From contig NW_003125638.1 in NCBI RefSeq assembly GCF_000003605.2, positions 1-54,568 of the forward strand: a stretch of 54,568 nucleotides of DNA, written 5' to 3'. Below, in pieces: positions 27,801 to 42,040 of the stretch (its first letter is position 1; the number at the start of each line of letters is the position of its first letter). A program made the translations under genes and the position numbers. Source of the stretch: Saccoglossus kowalevskii (lineage: Eukaryota > Hemichordata > Enteropneusta > Harrimaniidae). The notes under the pieces are model-generated. The model worked only from the letters and a program-made list of their open reading frames with translations. It was not told where the DNA came from and searched no databases.

Positions 27801-29320
27801 ACATTACTTATATTACACTAAGGTGATGGTGGTCAAAGACACATCGCTTATATTACACTGACGTGATGGTGGTCAAAGACAAATTGCTTATATTACACTA
27901 ACGTGATGGTGGTCAAAAACGCATTGCTTATATTACACTAACGTGATGGTGGTCAAAAACACATTGCTTATATTACACTAAAGTGATGTTGGTCAGAGAC
28001 ACATTGCTTGTATTACACTAACGTGATGCTGGTCAAAGACGCATTGCTTATATTACACTTACGTGATGTTGGTCAGAGACAAATTGCTTATATTACACTA
28101 ACGTGATGGTGGTCAAAAACACATTGCTTATATTACATTGACGTGATGGTGGTCAAAGACGCATTGCTTATATTACACTAACGTGATGTTGGTCAAAGAC
28201 GCATTGCTTATATTACACTAACGTGATGGTGGTCAAAGACACATTGCTTATATTACACTAACGTGATGGTGGTCAAAAAAACATTGCTTATATTACACTA
28301 ACGTGATGGTGGTCAAAGACACATTGCTTACATTGCACTAACGTGAAGGTGGTCAGAGACACATTGCTTATATTACACTGACGTGATGGTGGTCAAAGAC
28401 ACATTGCTTATATTGCACTAACGTGATGGTGGTCAGAGACATATTGCTTATATTATACTACCGTGATGGTGGTCAAAGGCACATTACTTATATTACACTA
28501 ACGTGATGGTTGTCAAAGACACATCGCTTATATTACACTAACGTGATGCTGGTCAAAGACGCATTGCTTATATTACACTAACGTGATGGTGGTCAAAGAC
28601 ACATTGCTTATATTGCACTAACGTGATGGTGGTCAGAGACATATTGCTTATATTATACTACCGTGATGGTGGTCAAAGGCACATTACTTATATTACACTA
28701 ACGTGATGGTTGTCAAAGACACATCGCTTATATTACACTAACGTGATGCTGGTCAAAGACGCATTGCTTATATTACACTAACGTGATGGTGGTCAAAGAC
28801 ACATTGCTTATATTGCACTAACGTGAAGGTGGTCAGAGACACATTGCTTATATTACACTGACGTGATGGTGGTCAAAGACACATTGCTTATATTGCACTA
28901 ACGTGATGGTGGTCAGAGACATATTGCTTATATTATACTACCGTGATGGTGTTCAAAGACAGATTACTTATATTACACTAACGTGATGGTGGTCAAAGAC
29001 ACATCGCTTATATTACACTGACGTGATGGTGGTCAAAGACAAATTGCTTATATTACACTAACGTGATGGTGGTCAAAGACGCATTGCTTATATTACACTA
29101 ACGTGATGCTGGTCAAAGACGCATTGCTTATATTACAATAACGTGATGCTGGTCAGAGACACATTGCTTATATTACACTAACGTGATGCTGGTCAAAGAC
29201 GCATTGCTTATATTACCCTAACGTGATGTTGGTCAAAATCACATTGCTTATATTACACTGACGTGATGGTGGTCAGAGACACATTGCTTATATTACACTA
29301 ACGTGATGGTGGTCAAAGAC
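24840..29320 (+). repeat. B-type satellite block 4
   Basis: Marker monomers (GTTTATAATT) are at 25,161, 25,762, 26,324 and 27,005. A 12-unit series recurs at about 24,860, 25,400, 26,020 and 26,640: ATTATACTACCG, ATTACTTATATT, ACATCGC, CTGACG with GACAAATT, GACGCATT, GTCAAAAACAC, ACAATAACG, ATTACTTATATTGC, GGTCAGAG, GTTGG or TTTTGGTTAGAG, GCTGG, marker. The copies near 25.4 and 26.6 kb share GGTCAGAGGCAC and lie about 1,243 bp apart. Units at 27,420-27,600 are more diverged than usual (ACCAGATGGCGG, CCTTTGCTTACATT, GGTCACAAAACC) but keep register. Confidence 0.8.
28441..28840 (+). repeat. 200-bp (5-monomer) almost perfect tandem duplication
   Basis: Positions 28,441-28,640 and 28,641-28,840 are the same five units, including the rare GTCAAAGGCACATTAC and GATGGTTGTC. 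By eye they differ at one base near the end (GTGATGG against GTGAAGG). The same rare pair opens the next B block at about 33,200. Confidence 0.85.
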
Positions 29321-29444
29321 ACATACGTTATATTACAATTACGTGAACATGGTCAAAGTCACATTGGCTATATTACACTTACGTGATTGTAGTCAAAGTC
29401 ACATACACTATAATATTATACCGTAATCGTGATGGTGGTCAAAG
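29320..29444 (+). repeat. Decayed monomers at a B-to-A junction
   Basis: Three units are degraded: ACATACGTTATATTACAATT, GTGAACATGG, ACATTGGCTATATT and ACATACACTATAATATTA. The last unit (29,399-29,444) is 46 bp, with six extra bases around ATTATACCGTAATCGTG. Clean B units end on the left and clean A units start on the right, so this is probably an old exchange or joining point. Confidence 0.7.
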
Positions 29445-32400
29445 GCACATTGCTTATATTACACTAACGTGATGATGGTCAAAGACACATTTCTTATATT
29501 ACACTAACGTGATGGTGGTCAAAGACACTTTACTTATATTACACTGACGCGATGGTGTCCAAAGACACATTGCTTATATTACACTAACGTGATGGTGGTC
29601 AAAGACACATTGCTTATATTACACTAAAGTGACAGTGGTCAAAAACACATTGTTCATATTACACTAACGTGATGGTGGTCAGAGACACATTGCTTACATT
29701 ACACTAACGTGATGGTAGTCAAAGACACATTGCTTATATTACACTAACGTGATGGTGGTCAAAGACACATTGCTTATATTACACTAACGTGATTGTGGTC
29801 AAAGACACATTGCTTATATTTTACTAATGTGATTGTGGTCAACGACACATTGCTTATATTACACTAACGTGATGATGGTCAAAGACACATTGCTTATATT
29901 ACACTAACGTGATAGTGGTCTAAGACACATTGCTTATATTACACTAACGTGATGGTGGTCAAAGACACATTGCTTATATTACACCAACGTGATGGTGGTC
30001 AAAAACACATTGCTTATATTACACAAACGTGATTATGGTCAAAGACACATTGCTTATATTACACTAACGTGATGATGGTCAAAAACACATTGCTTATATT
30101 GCACTAACGTGATGGTGGTCAAAGACACTTTGCTTATATTACACTGACGCGATGGTGGTCAAAGACACATTGCTTATATTACACTAACGTGATGGTGGTC
30201 AAAGACACATTGCTTATATTACACTAACGTGACAGTGGTCAAAAACACATTGCTCATATTACACTGACGTGATGGTGGTCAGAGACACATTGCTTACATT
30301 ACACTGACGTGATGGTAGTCAGAGACACATTGCTTAAATTACACTAACGTGATGGTGGTCAAAGACTCATTGCTTATATTACACTAACGTGATTGTGGTC
30401 AAAGACACATTGCTTATATTATACTAATGTGATTGTGGTCAACGACACATTGCTTATATTACACTAACGTGCTTGTGGTCAAAGACACATTGCTTATATT
30501 ACACTAACGTGACGGTGGTCAAAAGCACATTGCTTATATTACACTGACGTGAGGGTGGTCAGAGACACATTGCTTATATTACACTAACGTGATTGTGGTC
30601 AAAGACACATTGCTTATATTACACCAACGTTATGGTGGTCAAAGACACATTGCTTATATTACACTAACGTTATGATGGTCAAAGACACATTGCTTATATT
30701 ACACTAACGTGATAGTGGTCTAAGACACATTGCTTATATTACACTAACGTGATGGTGGTCAAAGACACATTGCTTATATTACACCAACGTGATGGTGGTC
30801 AAAAACACATTGCTTATATTACACAAACGTGATTATGGTCAAAGACACATTGCTTATATTACACTAACGTGATAGTGGTCTAAGACACATTGCTTATATT
30901 ACACTAACGTGATGGTGGTCAAAGACACATTGCTTATATTACACTAACGTGATGGTGGTCAAAGACACATTGCTCATATTACACTAACGTGATGGTGGTC
31001 AAAAACACATTGCTTATATTACACTGACGTCATGGTGGTCAAAGACACGTTGCTTATATTACACTAACGTGACGGTGGTCAAAAACACATTGCTTATATT
31101 ACACCAACGTGATGGTGGTCAAAGACACATTGCTTATATTACACCAATGTGATGGTGGTCAAAGACACATTGCTTATATTACACCAACGTGATGGTGGTC
31201 AAAGACACATTGCTTATATTACACTAACGTGATGATGGTCAAATACACATTGCTTATATTACACTAACGTGATGGTAGTCAATGACACATTGCTTATATT
31301 ACACTAACGTGATGATGGTCAAAGACACATTGCTTATATTACACTAACGTGATGGTGGTCAAAGAAACATTGCTTTTATTACACTAACGTGATGATGGTC
31401 AAAGACACATTGCTTATATTACACTCAAGTGGTGGTGGTCAAAGACACATTGCTTATATTACACTGACGTGATGGTAGTCAGAAACACATTGCTTATATT
31501 ACACTAACGTGATGGTGGTCAAAAACACATTTCTTATATTACACTAACGTGACGGTGGTAAAAGACACATTGCTTATATTGCTCTAACGTGATGATGGTC
31601 AAAGACACATTGCTTATATTACACTAACGTGATGGTGGTCAAAAACACATTGCTTATATTACACTGACGTCATGGTGGTCAAAGACACGTTGCTTATATT
31701 ACACTAACGTGACGGTGGTCAAAAACACATTGCTTATATTACACCAACGTGATGGTGGTCAAAGACACATTGCTTATATTACACCAACGTGATGGTGGTC
31801 AAAGGCACATTGCTTATATTACACCAACGTGATGGTGGTCAAAGACACATTGCTTATATTACACTAACGTGATGATGGTCAAATACACATTGCTTATATT
31901 ACACTGACGTGATGGTAGTCAAAGACACATTGCTTATATTACACTAACGTGATTGTGGTCAAACGACACATTGCTTATAAGATACTAACGTGATGGTGGT
32001 CAAAGACACATTGCTTATATTACACTAACGTGACAGTGGTCAAAAACACATTGCTCATATTACACTGACGTGATGGTGGTCAGAGACACATTGCTTATAT
32101 TACACTAACGTACTTGTGGTCAAAGACACATTGCTTATATTACACTAACGTGACGGTGGTCAAAAACACATTGCTTATATTACACTGACGTGAGGGTGGT
32201 CAGAGACACATTGCTTATATTACACTAACGTGATGATGGTCAAAGACACATTGCTTATATTACACTAAAGTGGTGGTGGTCAAAGACACATTGCTAATAT
32301 TACACTGACGTGATGGTAGTCAGAAACACATTGCTTATATTACACTAACGTGATGATGGTCAAAAACACATTGCTTATATTACACTAACGTGATGGTGGT

Positions 32401-33195
32401 CAAAGACACATTGCTTATATTACACTAACGTGATGGTGGTCAAAGACACATTGCTTTTATTACATATACGTGATGGTGGTCAAAAACACATTGCTTATAT
32501 TACACTAACGTGATGATGGTCAAAGACACATTGCTTATATTACACTAACGTGATGGTGGTCAAAGACACATTGCTTTTATTACACTAACGTGATGATGGT
32601 CAAAGACACATTGCTTATATTACACTCAAGTGGTGGTGGTCAAAGACACATTGCTTATATTACACTGACGTGATGGTAGTCAGAAACACATTGCTTATAT
32701 TACACTAACGTGATGGTGGTCAAAAACACATTGCTTATATTACACTAACGTGATGGTGGTCAAAAACACATTGCTTATATTACACTGACGTCATGGTGGT
32801 CAAAGACACGTTGCTTATATTACACTAACGTGACGGTGGTCAAAAACACATTGCTTATATTACACCAACGTGATGGTGGTCAAAGACACATTGCTTATAT
32901 TACACCAACGTGATGGTGGTCAAAGGCACATTGCTTATATTACACCAACGTGATGGTGGTCAAAGACACATTGCTTATATTACACTAACGTGATGATGGT
33001 CAAATACACATTGCTTATATTACACTAACGTGATGGTAGTCAAAGACACATTGCTTATATTACACTAACGTGATGATGTTCAAAGACACATTGCTTATAT
33101 TATACTGACGTGATGGTGGTCAAAAACACATTGCTTATATTACACTAACGTGATGATGGTCAAAGACACATTGCTTATATTACACTAACGTGATG
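29445..33195 (+). repeat. A-type satellite block 4
   Basis: A dialect with strict register; the only net shift noticed is a one-base gain at about 31,963 (GTCAAACGACAC). The series at 29,881-31,510 is a long copy of about 8,250-9,800: GTGATAGTGGTCTAAG, ACACCAACG, ACACAAACGTGATTATGG, GACGTCATGG, CCAATG, and AAAGAAACATTGCTTTTATT. Positions 31,620-31,950 recur at 32,740-33,070, about 1,120 bp on, sharing GTCAAAGGCACATT. The CTTGTGG unit (30,471) and CTGACGTGAGGG unit link this block to A block 5. Confidence 0.8.
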
Positions 33196-35787
33196 GTGGT
33201 CAAAGGCACATTACTTATATTACACTAACGTGATGGTTGTCAAAGACACATCGCTTATATTACACTAACGTGATGCTGGTCAAAGACGCATTGCTTATAT
33301 TACACTAACGTGATGGTGGTCAAAGACACATTGCTTATATTGCACTAACGTGAAGGTGGTCAGAGACACATTGCTTATATTACACTAACGTGATGGTGGT
33401 CAAAGACAAATTGCTTATATTGCACTAACGTGATTGTGGTCAAAAACACATTGCTTATATTACACTGACGTGAAGGTGGTCAGATACACATTGCTTATAT
33501 TACACTAACGTGATTCTGGTCAAAGACGCATTGTTTATAATTACACTAACGTGATGTTGGTCAGAGACACATTGCTTATATTACACTAACGTGATGCTGG
33601 TCAAAGACACATTAATTATATTGCACTAACGTGATGGTGGTCAGAGACACATTGCTTATATTACACCAACGTGATGTTGGTCAGAGACACATTGCTTATA
33701 TTATACTAACGTGATGCTGGTCAAAGACGCATTGTTTATAATTACACTAACGTGATGTTGGTCAGAGACGCATTGCTTATATTACACTAACGTGATGCTG
33801 GTCAAAGACGCATTGCTTATATTACACTAACGTGATGTTGGTCAGAGACACATTGCTTATATTACACTAACGTGATGCTGGTCTAAGACGCATTGCTTAT
33901 ATTACACTAACGTGATGTTGGTCAGAGACGCATTGCTTATATTACACTAACGATATGGTGGTCAAAGACGCATTGCTTATATTACACTAAAGTGATGTTG
34001 GTCAGAGACACATTGCTTATATTACACTAACGTGATGCTGGTCAAAGACGCATTGTTTATAATTACACTAACGTGATGTTGGTCAGAGACACATTGCTTA
34101 TATTACACTAACGTGATGCTGGTCAAAGACGCATTGCTTAAATTACACTAACGTGATGTTGGTCAGAGACAAATTGCTTATATTACACTAACGTGATGCT
34201 GGTCAAAGACGCTTTGCTTATATTACACTAACGTGATGTTGGTCAGAGACGCATTGCTTATATTACACTAACGTGATGCTGGTCAAAGACGCATTGCTTA
34301 TATTACACTAAAGTGATGTTGGTCAGAGACGCATTACTTATATTACACTAACGTGATGCTGGTCAAAGACAAATTGCTTATATTACACTAACGTGATGTT
34401 GGTCAGAGACGCATTGCTTATATTACACTAACGTGATGGTGGTCAAAGACAAATTGCTTATATTACACTAACGTAATGGTGGTCAAAAACACATTGCTTA
34501 TATTACACTGACGTGATGGTGGTCAGAGACACATTGCTTATATTACACTAACGTGATGGTGGTCAAAAAAACATTGCTTATATTACACTAACGTGATGGG
34601 GGTCAAAGACACATTGCTTTTATTGCACTAACGTGAAGGTGGTCAGAGACACATTGCTTATATTACACTGACGTGATGGTGGTCAAAGACACATTGCTTA
34701 TATTGCACTAACGTGATGGAGGTCAGAGACGCATTGCTTATATTACACTAACGTGATGTTGGTCAGAGACACATTGCTTATATTACACTAACGTGATGCT
34801 GGTCAAAGACGCATTGTTTATAATTACACTAACGTGATGTTGGTCATAGACGCATTGCTTATATTACACTAACGTGATGCTGGTCAAAGACGCATTGCTT
34901 ATATTACACTAACGTGATGTTGGTCAGAGACACATTGCTTATATTACAATAACGTGATGCTGGTCAAAGACGCATTGCTTATATTACACTAACGTGATGT
35001 TGGTCAGAGACGCATTGCTTATATTACACTAACGTGATGGTGGTCAAAGACGCATTGCTTATATTACACTAAAGTGATGTTGGTCAGAGACACATTGCTT
35101 ATATTACACTAACGTGATGCTGGTCAAAGACGCATTGCTTATATTACACTAACGTGATGTTGGTCAGAGACGCATTGCTTATATTACACTAACGTGATGG
35201 TGGTCAAAGACAAATTGCTTATATTACACTAACGTGATGATGGTCAAAAACACATTGCTTATATTACACTGACGTGATGGTGGTCAAAGACACATTACTT
35301 ATATTGCACTAACGTGATGGTGGTCAGAGACACATTGCTTATATTACACTAACGCGATGCTGGTCAAAGACGCATTGTTTATAATTACACTAACGTGATG
35401 TTGGTCATAGACGCATTGCTTATATTACACTAACGTGATGGTGGTCAAAGATGCATTGCTTATATTACACTAACGTGATGTTGGTCAGAGACACATTGCT
35501 TATATTACACTAACGTGATGGTGGTCAAAGACAAATTGCTTATATTACACTAACGTGATGGTGGTCAAAAACACATTGCTTATATTACACTGACGTGATG
35601 GTGGTCAAAGACGCATTGCTTATATTACACTAACGTGATGTTGGCCAGAGACACATTGCTTATATTACACTTACGTGATGCTGGTCAAAGACGCATCGCT
35701 TATATTACACTGACGTGATGGTGGTCAAAGACGCATTGCTTATATTACACTAACGTGATGTTGGTCAGAGACACATTGCTTATATTA

Positions 35788-36475
35788 CACTTACGTGATG
35801 CTGGTCAAAGACGCATTGCTTATATTACACTAACGTGATGGTGGTCAACAACACATTGCTTATATTACACTGATGTGATGGTGGTCAGAGACACATTGCT
35901 TATATTACACTAACGTGATGGTGGTCAAAAAAACATTGCCTATATTACACTAACGTGATGGTGGTCAAAGACACATTGCTTATATTGCACTAACGTGAAG
36001 GTGGTCAGAGACACATTGCTTATATTACACTGACGTGATGGTGGTCAAAGACATATTTCTTATATTGCACTAACGTGATGGTGCTCAGAGACATATTGCT
36101 TATATTATACTACCGTGATGGTGGTCAAAGACACATCGCTTATATTACACTGACGTGATGGTGGTCAAAGACAAATTGCTTATATTACACTAATGTGATG
36201 GTGGTCAAAGACGCATTGCTTATATTACACTAACGTGATGGTGGTCAAAAACACATTGCTTATATTACAATAACGTGATGGTGGTCAAAGACACATTACT
36301 TATATTGCACTAACGTGATGGTGGTCAGAGACACATTGCTTATATTACACTAACGTGATGTTGATCAGAGACACATTGCTTATATTATACTAACGTGATG
36401 CTGGTCAAAGACGCATTGTTTATAATTACACTAACGTGATGTTGGTCAGAGACACATTGCTTATATTAAACTGAC
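35788..36475 (+). repeat. 688-bp segment duplicated at 38,831-39,518
   Basis: The two copies are collinear at a constant offset of 3,043 bp, from ACTTACGTGATGCTGG through GACATATTTCTT or GACACATTTCTT, GTGGTGCTCAGAGACATATT, CACTAATGTG, GTTGATCAGAG and the marker monomer, to ATTAAACT. Just to the left, this copy carries an extra 120-bp (3-unit) duplication (35,591 and 35,711). A partial third copy is spread over 41,640-41,830 and 42,715-42,960. Confidence 0.85.
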
Positions 36476-39400
36476 GTGATGGTGGTCAAAGACACATTGC
36501 TTATATTGCACTAACGTGATGGTGGTCAGAGACACATTGCTTATATTATACTACCGTGATGGTGGTCAAAGACACATTACTTATATTACACTAACGTGAT
36601 GGTGGTCAAAGACACATCGCTTATATTACACTGACGTGATGGTGGTCAAAGACAAATTGCTTATATTACACTAACGTGATGGTGGTCAAAGACGCATTGC
36701 TTATATTACATTAACGTGATGGTGGTCAAAAACACATTGCTTATATTTCAATAACGTGATGGTGGTCAAAGACACATTACTTATATTGCACTAACGTGAT
36801 GGTGGTCAGAGACGCATTGCTTATATTACACTAACGTGATGCTGGTCAAAGACGCATTGCTTATATTACACTAACGTGATGTTGGTCAGAGACACATTGC
36901 TTATATTACACTAACGTGATGGTGGTCAAAGACAAATTGCATATATTACACTAACGTGATGGTGGTCAAAAACACATTGCTTATATTACACTGACGTGAT
37001 GGTGGTCAAAGACGCATTGCTTATATTACACTAACGTGATGTTGGTCAGAGACACATTGCTTATATTACACTTACGTGATGCTGGTCAAAGACGCATTGC
37101 TTATATTACACTAACGTGATGGTGGTCAAAGACACATTGCTTACATTACACAAACGTGATGGTGGTCAAAAAAACATTGTTTATATTACACTAACGTGAT
37201 GGTGGTCAAAGACACATTGTTTATATTGCACTAACGTGATGGTGGTCAGAGACACATTGCTTATATTACACTGACGTGATGGTGGTCAGAGACACTTTGC
37301 TTATATTATACTACCGTGATGATGGTCAAAGACACATTGCTTATATTACACTAACGTGATGCTGGTCAAAGACGCATTGCTTATATTACACTAACGTGAT
37401 GTTGGTCAGAGACGTATTGCTTATATTACACTAACGTGATGGTGGTCAAAGACGCATTGCTTATATTACACTAAAGTGATGTTGGTCAGAGACACATTGC
37501 TTATATTACACTAACGTGATGCTGGTCAAAGACGCATTGCTTATATTGCACTAACGTGATGTTGGTCAGAGACGCATTGCTTATATTACACTAACGTGAT
37601 GGTGGTCAAAGACAAATTGCTTATATTACACTAACGTGATGGTGGTCAAAGACACATTAATTATATTGCACTAACGTGATGGTGGTCAGAGACACATTGC
37701 TTATATTATACTCCCGTGATGGTGGTCAAAGACACATTACTTATATTACACTAACGTGATGGTGGTCAAAGACACATCGCTTATATTACACTGACGTGAT
37801 GGTGGTCAAAGACAAATTGCTTATATTACACTAACGTGATGGTGGTCAAAGACGCATTGCTTATATTACATTTACGTAATGGTGGTCAAAAACACATTGC
37901 TTATATTACAATAACGTGATGGTGGTCAAAGACACATTACTTATATTGCACTAACGTGATGGTGGTCAGAGACACATCGCTTATATTACACTAACGTGAT
38001 TTTGGTTAGAGACACATTGCTTATATTACACTAACGTGATGCTGGTCAAAGACGCATTGTTTATAATTACACTTCCGTGATGTTGGTCATAGACGCATTG
38101 CTTATATTACACTAACGTGATGCTGGTCAAAGACGCATTGTTTATAATTACACTAACGTGATGTTGGTCATAGACGCATTGCTTATATAACACTGACGTG
38201 ATGGTGGTCAAAGACAAATTGCTTATATTACACTAACGTGATGGTGGTCAAAAACACATTGCTTATATTACACTGACGTGATGGTGGTCAAAGACAAATT
38301 GCTTATATTACACTAACGTGATTTTGGTCAGAGACACATTGCTTATATTACACTAACGTGATGCTGGTCTAAGACGCATTGCTTATATTACAATAACGTG
38401 ATGGTGGTCAAAGACACATTACTTATATTGCAATAACGTGATGCTGGTCAAAGACGCATTGCTTATATTACACTAACGTGATGTTGGTCAGAGACGCATT
38501 GCTTATATTACACTAACGTGATGGTGGTCAAAGACGCATTGCTTATATTACACTAAAGTGATGTTGGTCAGAGACACATTGCTTATATTACACTAACGTG
38601 ATGCTGGTCAAAGACGCATTGCTTATATTACACTAACGTGATGTTGGTCAGAGACGCATTGCTTATATTACACTAACGTGATGGTGGTCAAAGACAAATT
38701 GCTTATATTACACTAACGTGATGGTGGTCAAAAACACATTGCTTATATTACACTGACGTGATGGTGGTCAAAGACGCATTGCTTATATTACACTAACGTG
38801 ATGTTGGTCAGAGACACATTGCTTATATTACACTTACGTGATGCTGGTCAAAGACGCATTGCTTATATTACACTAACGTGATGGTGGTCAATAACACATT
38901 GCTTATATTACACTGACGTGATGGTGGTCAGAGACACATTGCTTATATTACACTAACGTGATGGTGGTCAAAAAAACATTGCTTATATTACACTAACGTG
39001 ATGGTGGTCAAAGACACATTGCTTATATTGCACTAACGTGAAGGTGGTCAGAGACACATTGCTTATATTACACTGACGTGATGGTGGTCAAAGACACATT
39101 TCTTATATTGCACTAACGTGATGGTGCTCAGAGACATATTGCTTATATTATACTACCGTGATGGTGGTCAAAGACACATCGCTTATATTACACTGACGTG
39201 ATGGTGGTCAAAGACAAATTGCTTATATTACACTAATGTGATGGTGGTCAAAGACGCATTGCTTATATTACACTAACGTGATGGTGGTCAAAAACACATT
39301 GCTTATATTACAATAACGTGATGGTGGTCAAAGACACATTACTTATATTGCACTAACGTGATGGTGGTCAGAGACACATTGCTTATATTACACTAACGTG

Positions 39401-40394
39401 ATGTTGATCAGAGACACATTGCTTATATTATACTAACGTGATGCTGGTCAAAGACGCATTGTTTATAATTACACTAACGTGATGTTGGTCAGAGACACAT
39501 TGCTTATATTAAACTAACGTGATGGTGGTCAAAGACGCATTGCTTATATTACACTAACGTGATGTTGGTCAGAGACACATTGCTTATATTACACTAACGT
39601 GATGCTGGTTTAAGACGCATTGTTTATATTACACTAACTTGATGTTGGTCAGAGACGCATTGCTTATATTACACTAACGTGATGGTGGTCAAAGACGCAT
39701 TGCTTATATTACACTAAAGTGATGTTGGTCAGAGACACATTGCTTATATTACACTAACGTGATGCTTGTCAAAGACGCATTGCTTATATTACACTAACGT
39801 GATGTTGGTCAGAGACGCATTGCTTATATTACACTAACGTGATGGTGGTCAGAGACATATTGCTTATATTATACTACCGTGATGGCGGTCAAAGACACAT
39901 TACTTATATTACACTAACGTGATGGTGGTCAAAGACACATCGCTTATATTACACTGACGTGATGGTGGTCAAAGACAAATTGCTTATATTACACTAACGT
40001 GATGGTGGTCAAAGACGCATTGCTTATATTACATTAACGTGATGGTGGTCAAAAACACATTGCTTATATTACAATAACGTGATGGTGGTCAAAGACACAT
40101 TACTTATATTGCTCTAACGTGATGGTGGTCACAGACACATTGCTTATATTACACTGACGTGATGTTGGTTAGAAACACATTGCTTATATTACACTAACGT
40201 GATGCTGGTCAAAAACGCATTGTTTATAATTACACTAACGTGATGTTGGTCATAGACACATTGCTTATATTACACTACCGTGATGCTGGTCAAAGACGCA
40301 TTGCTTATATTACACTATCGTGATGTTGGTCAGAGACACCTTGCTTATAGTACACTATCGTGATGGTGGTCAAAGACAAATTGCTTATATTACA

Positions 40395-40850
40395 CTAACG
40401 TGATGGTGGTCAAAAAACACATTGCTTATATTACACTGACGTGATGGTGGTCCAAAGACGCATTTGCTTTATATTACACTAATGCGATCTTGGTCAGAGC
40501 CACATGGCTTCTATTTCACTCATGCGATGTTGCTCAAAGCCGCATTGTTTATATTTCACTCATGTGATGGTGGTCAATAACACATTGATTATATTACACT
40601 CAAGTGAAGGTGGTCAGAGACACATGGATTATATGACACTAAAGTGATGGTGGTCAATAAAACAGTGCTTATATTACACTACCGTGATGGTGGTCAATGA
40701 CACATTGCTTATATTACAGCGATCAGAGAGTGGTCAAAGACAAATTGCTTATAGTACACTAACCAGATGGTGGTCAAAGACGCATTGCTTATATTACATT
40801 AACGTGACGGTGCTCAAAAACACATTTATTATATTACAATAACGTGATGG
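40395..40850 (+). repeat. Diverged patch 1 in B block 5
   Basis: Four single-base gains, all lengthening runs (GTCAAAAAACAC, GGTCCAAAG, CATTTGC, GCTTTATATT), fall within about 75 bp. About ten strongly substituted units follow: AATGCGATCTTGG, GAGCCACATGGCTTC, CACTCATGCGATG, ACATGGATTATATG, AACAGTGC and GCGATCAGAGAG. The 40-bp register holds afterwards, and the spacing between flanking marker monomers is 765 bp, that is 761 plus the four gains. The region is therefore altered satellite and not an insertion. Confidence 0.8.
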
Positions 40851-42040
40851 TGGTCAAAGACACATTACTTATATTGCTCTAACGTGATGGAGGTCAGAGA
40901 CACATTGCTTATATTACACTGACGTGATGTTGGTTAGAGACACATTGCTTATATTACACTAACGTGATGCTGGTCAAAGACGCATTGTTTATAATTACAC
41001 TAACGTGATGTTGGTCATAGACGCATTGCTTATATTACACTAACGTGATGCTGGTCAAAAACACATTGCTTATATTACACTGACGTGATGGTGGTCAAAG
41101 ACAAATTGCTTATATTACACTAACGTGATGTTGGTCAGAGACACATTGCTTATATTACACTAACGTGATGCTGGTCTAAGACGCATTGCTTATATTACAA
41201 TAACGTGATGGTGGTCAAAGACACATTACTTATATTGCACTAACGTGATGCTGGTCAAAGACGCATTGCTTATATTACACTAACGTGATGTTGGTCAGAG
41301 ACGCATTGCTTATATTACACTAACGTGATGGTGGTCAAAGACGCATTGCTTATATTACACTAAAGTGATGTTGGTCAGAGACACATTGCTTATATTACAC
41401 TAACGTGATGCTGGTCAAAGACGCATTGCTTATATTACACTAACGTGATGTTGGTCAGAGACGCATTGCTTATATTACACTAACGTGATGGTGGTCAAAG
41501 ACAAATTGCTTATATTACACTAACGTGATGGTGGTCAAAAACACATTGCTTATATTACACTGACGTGATGGTGGTCAAAGACGCATTGCTTATATTACAC
41601 TAACGTGATGTTGGTCAGAGACACATTGCTTATATTACACTTACGTGATGCTGGTCAAAGACGCATTGCTTATATTACACTAACGTGATGGTGGTCAATA
41701 ACACATTGCTTATATTACACTGACGTGATGGTGGTCAGAGACACATTGCTTATATTACACTAACGTGATGGTGGTCAAAAAAACATTGCTTATATTACAC
41801 TAACGTGATGGTGGTCAATGACACATCGCTTATATTACACTGACGTGATGGTGGTCAAAGACAAATTGCTTATATTACACTAACGTGATGGTGGTCAAAG
41901 ACGCATTGCTTATATTACATTAACGTGATGGTGGTCAAAAACACATTGCTTATATTACAATAACGTGATGGTGGTCAAAGACACATTACTTATATTGCTC
42001 TAACGTGATGGTGGTCAGAGACACATTGCTTATATTACAC

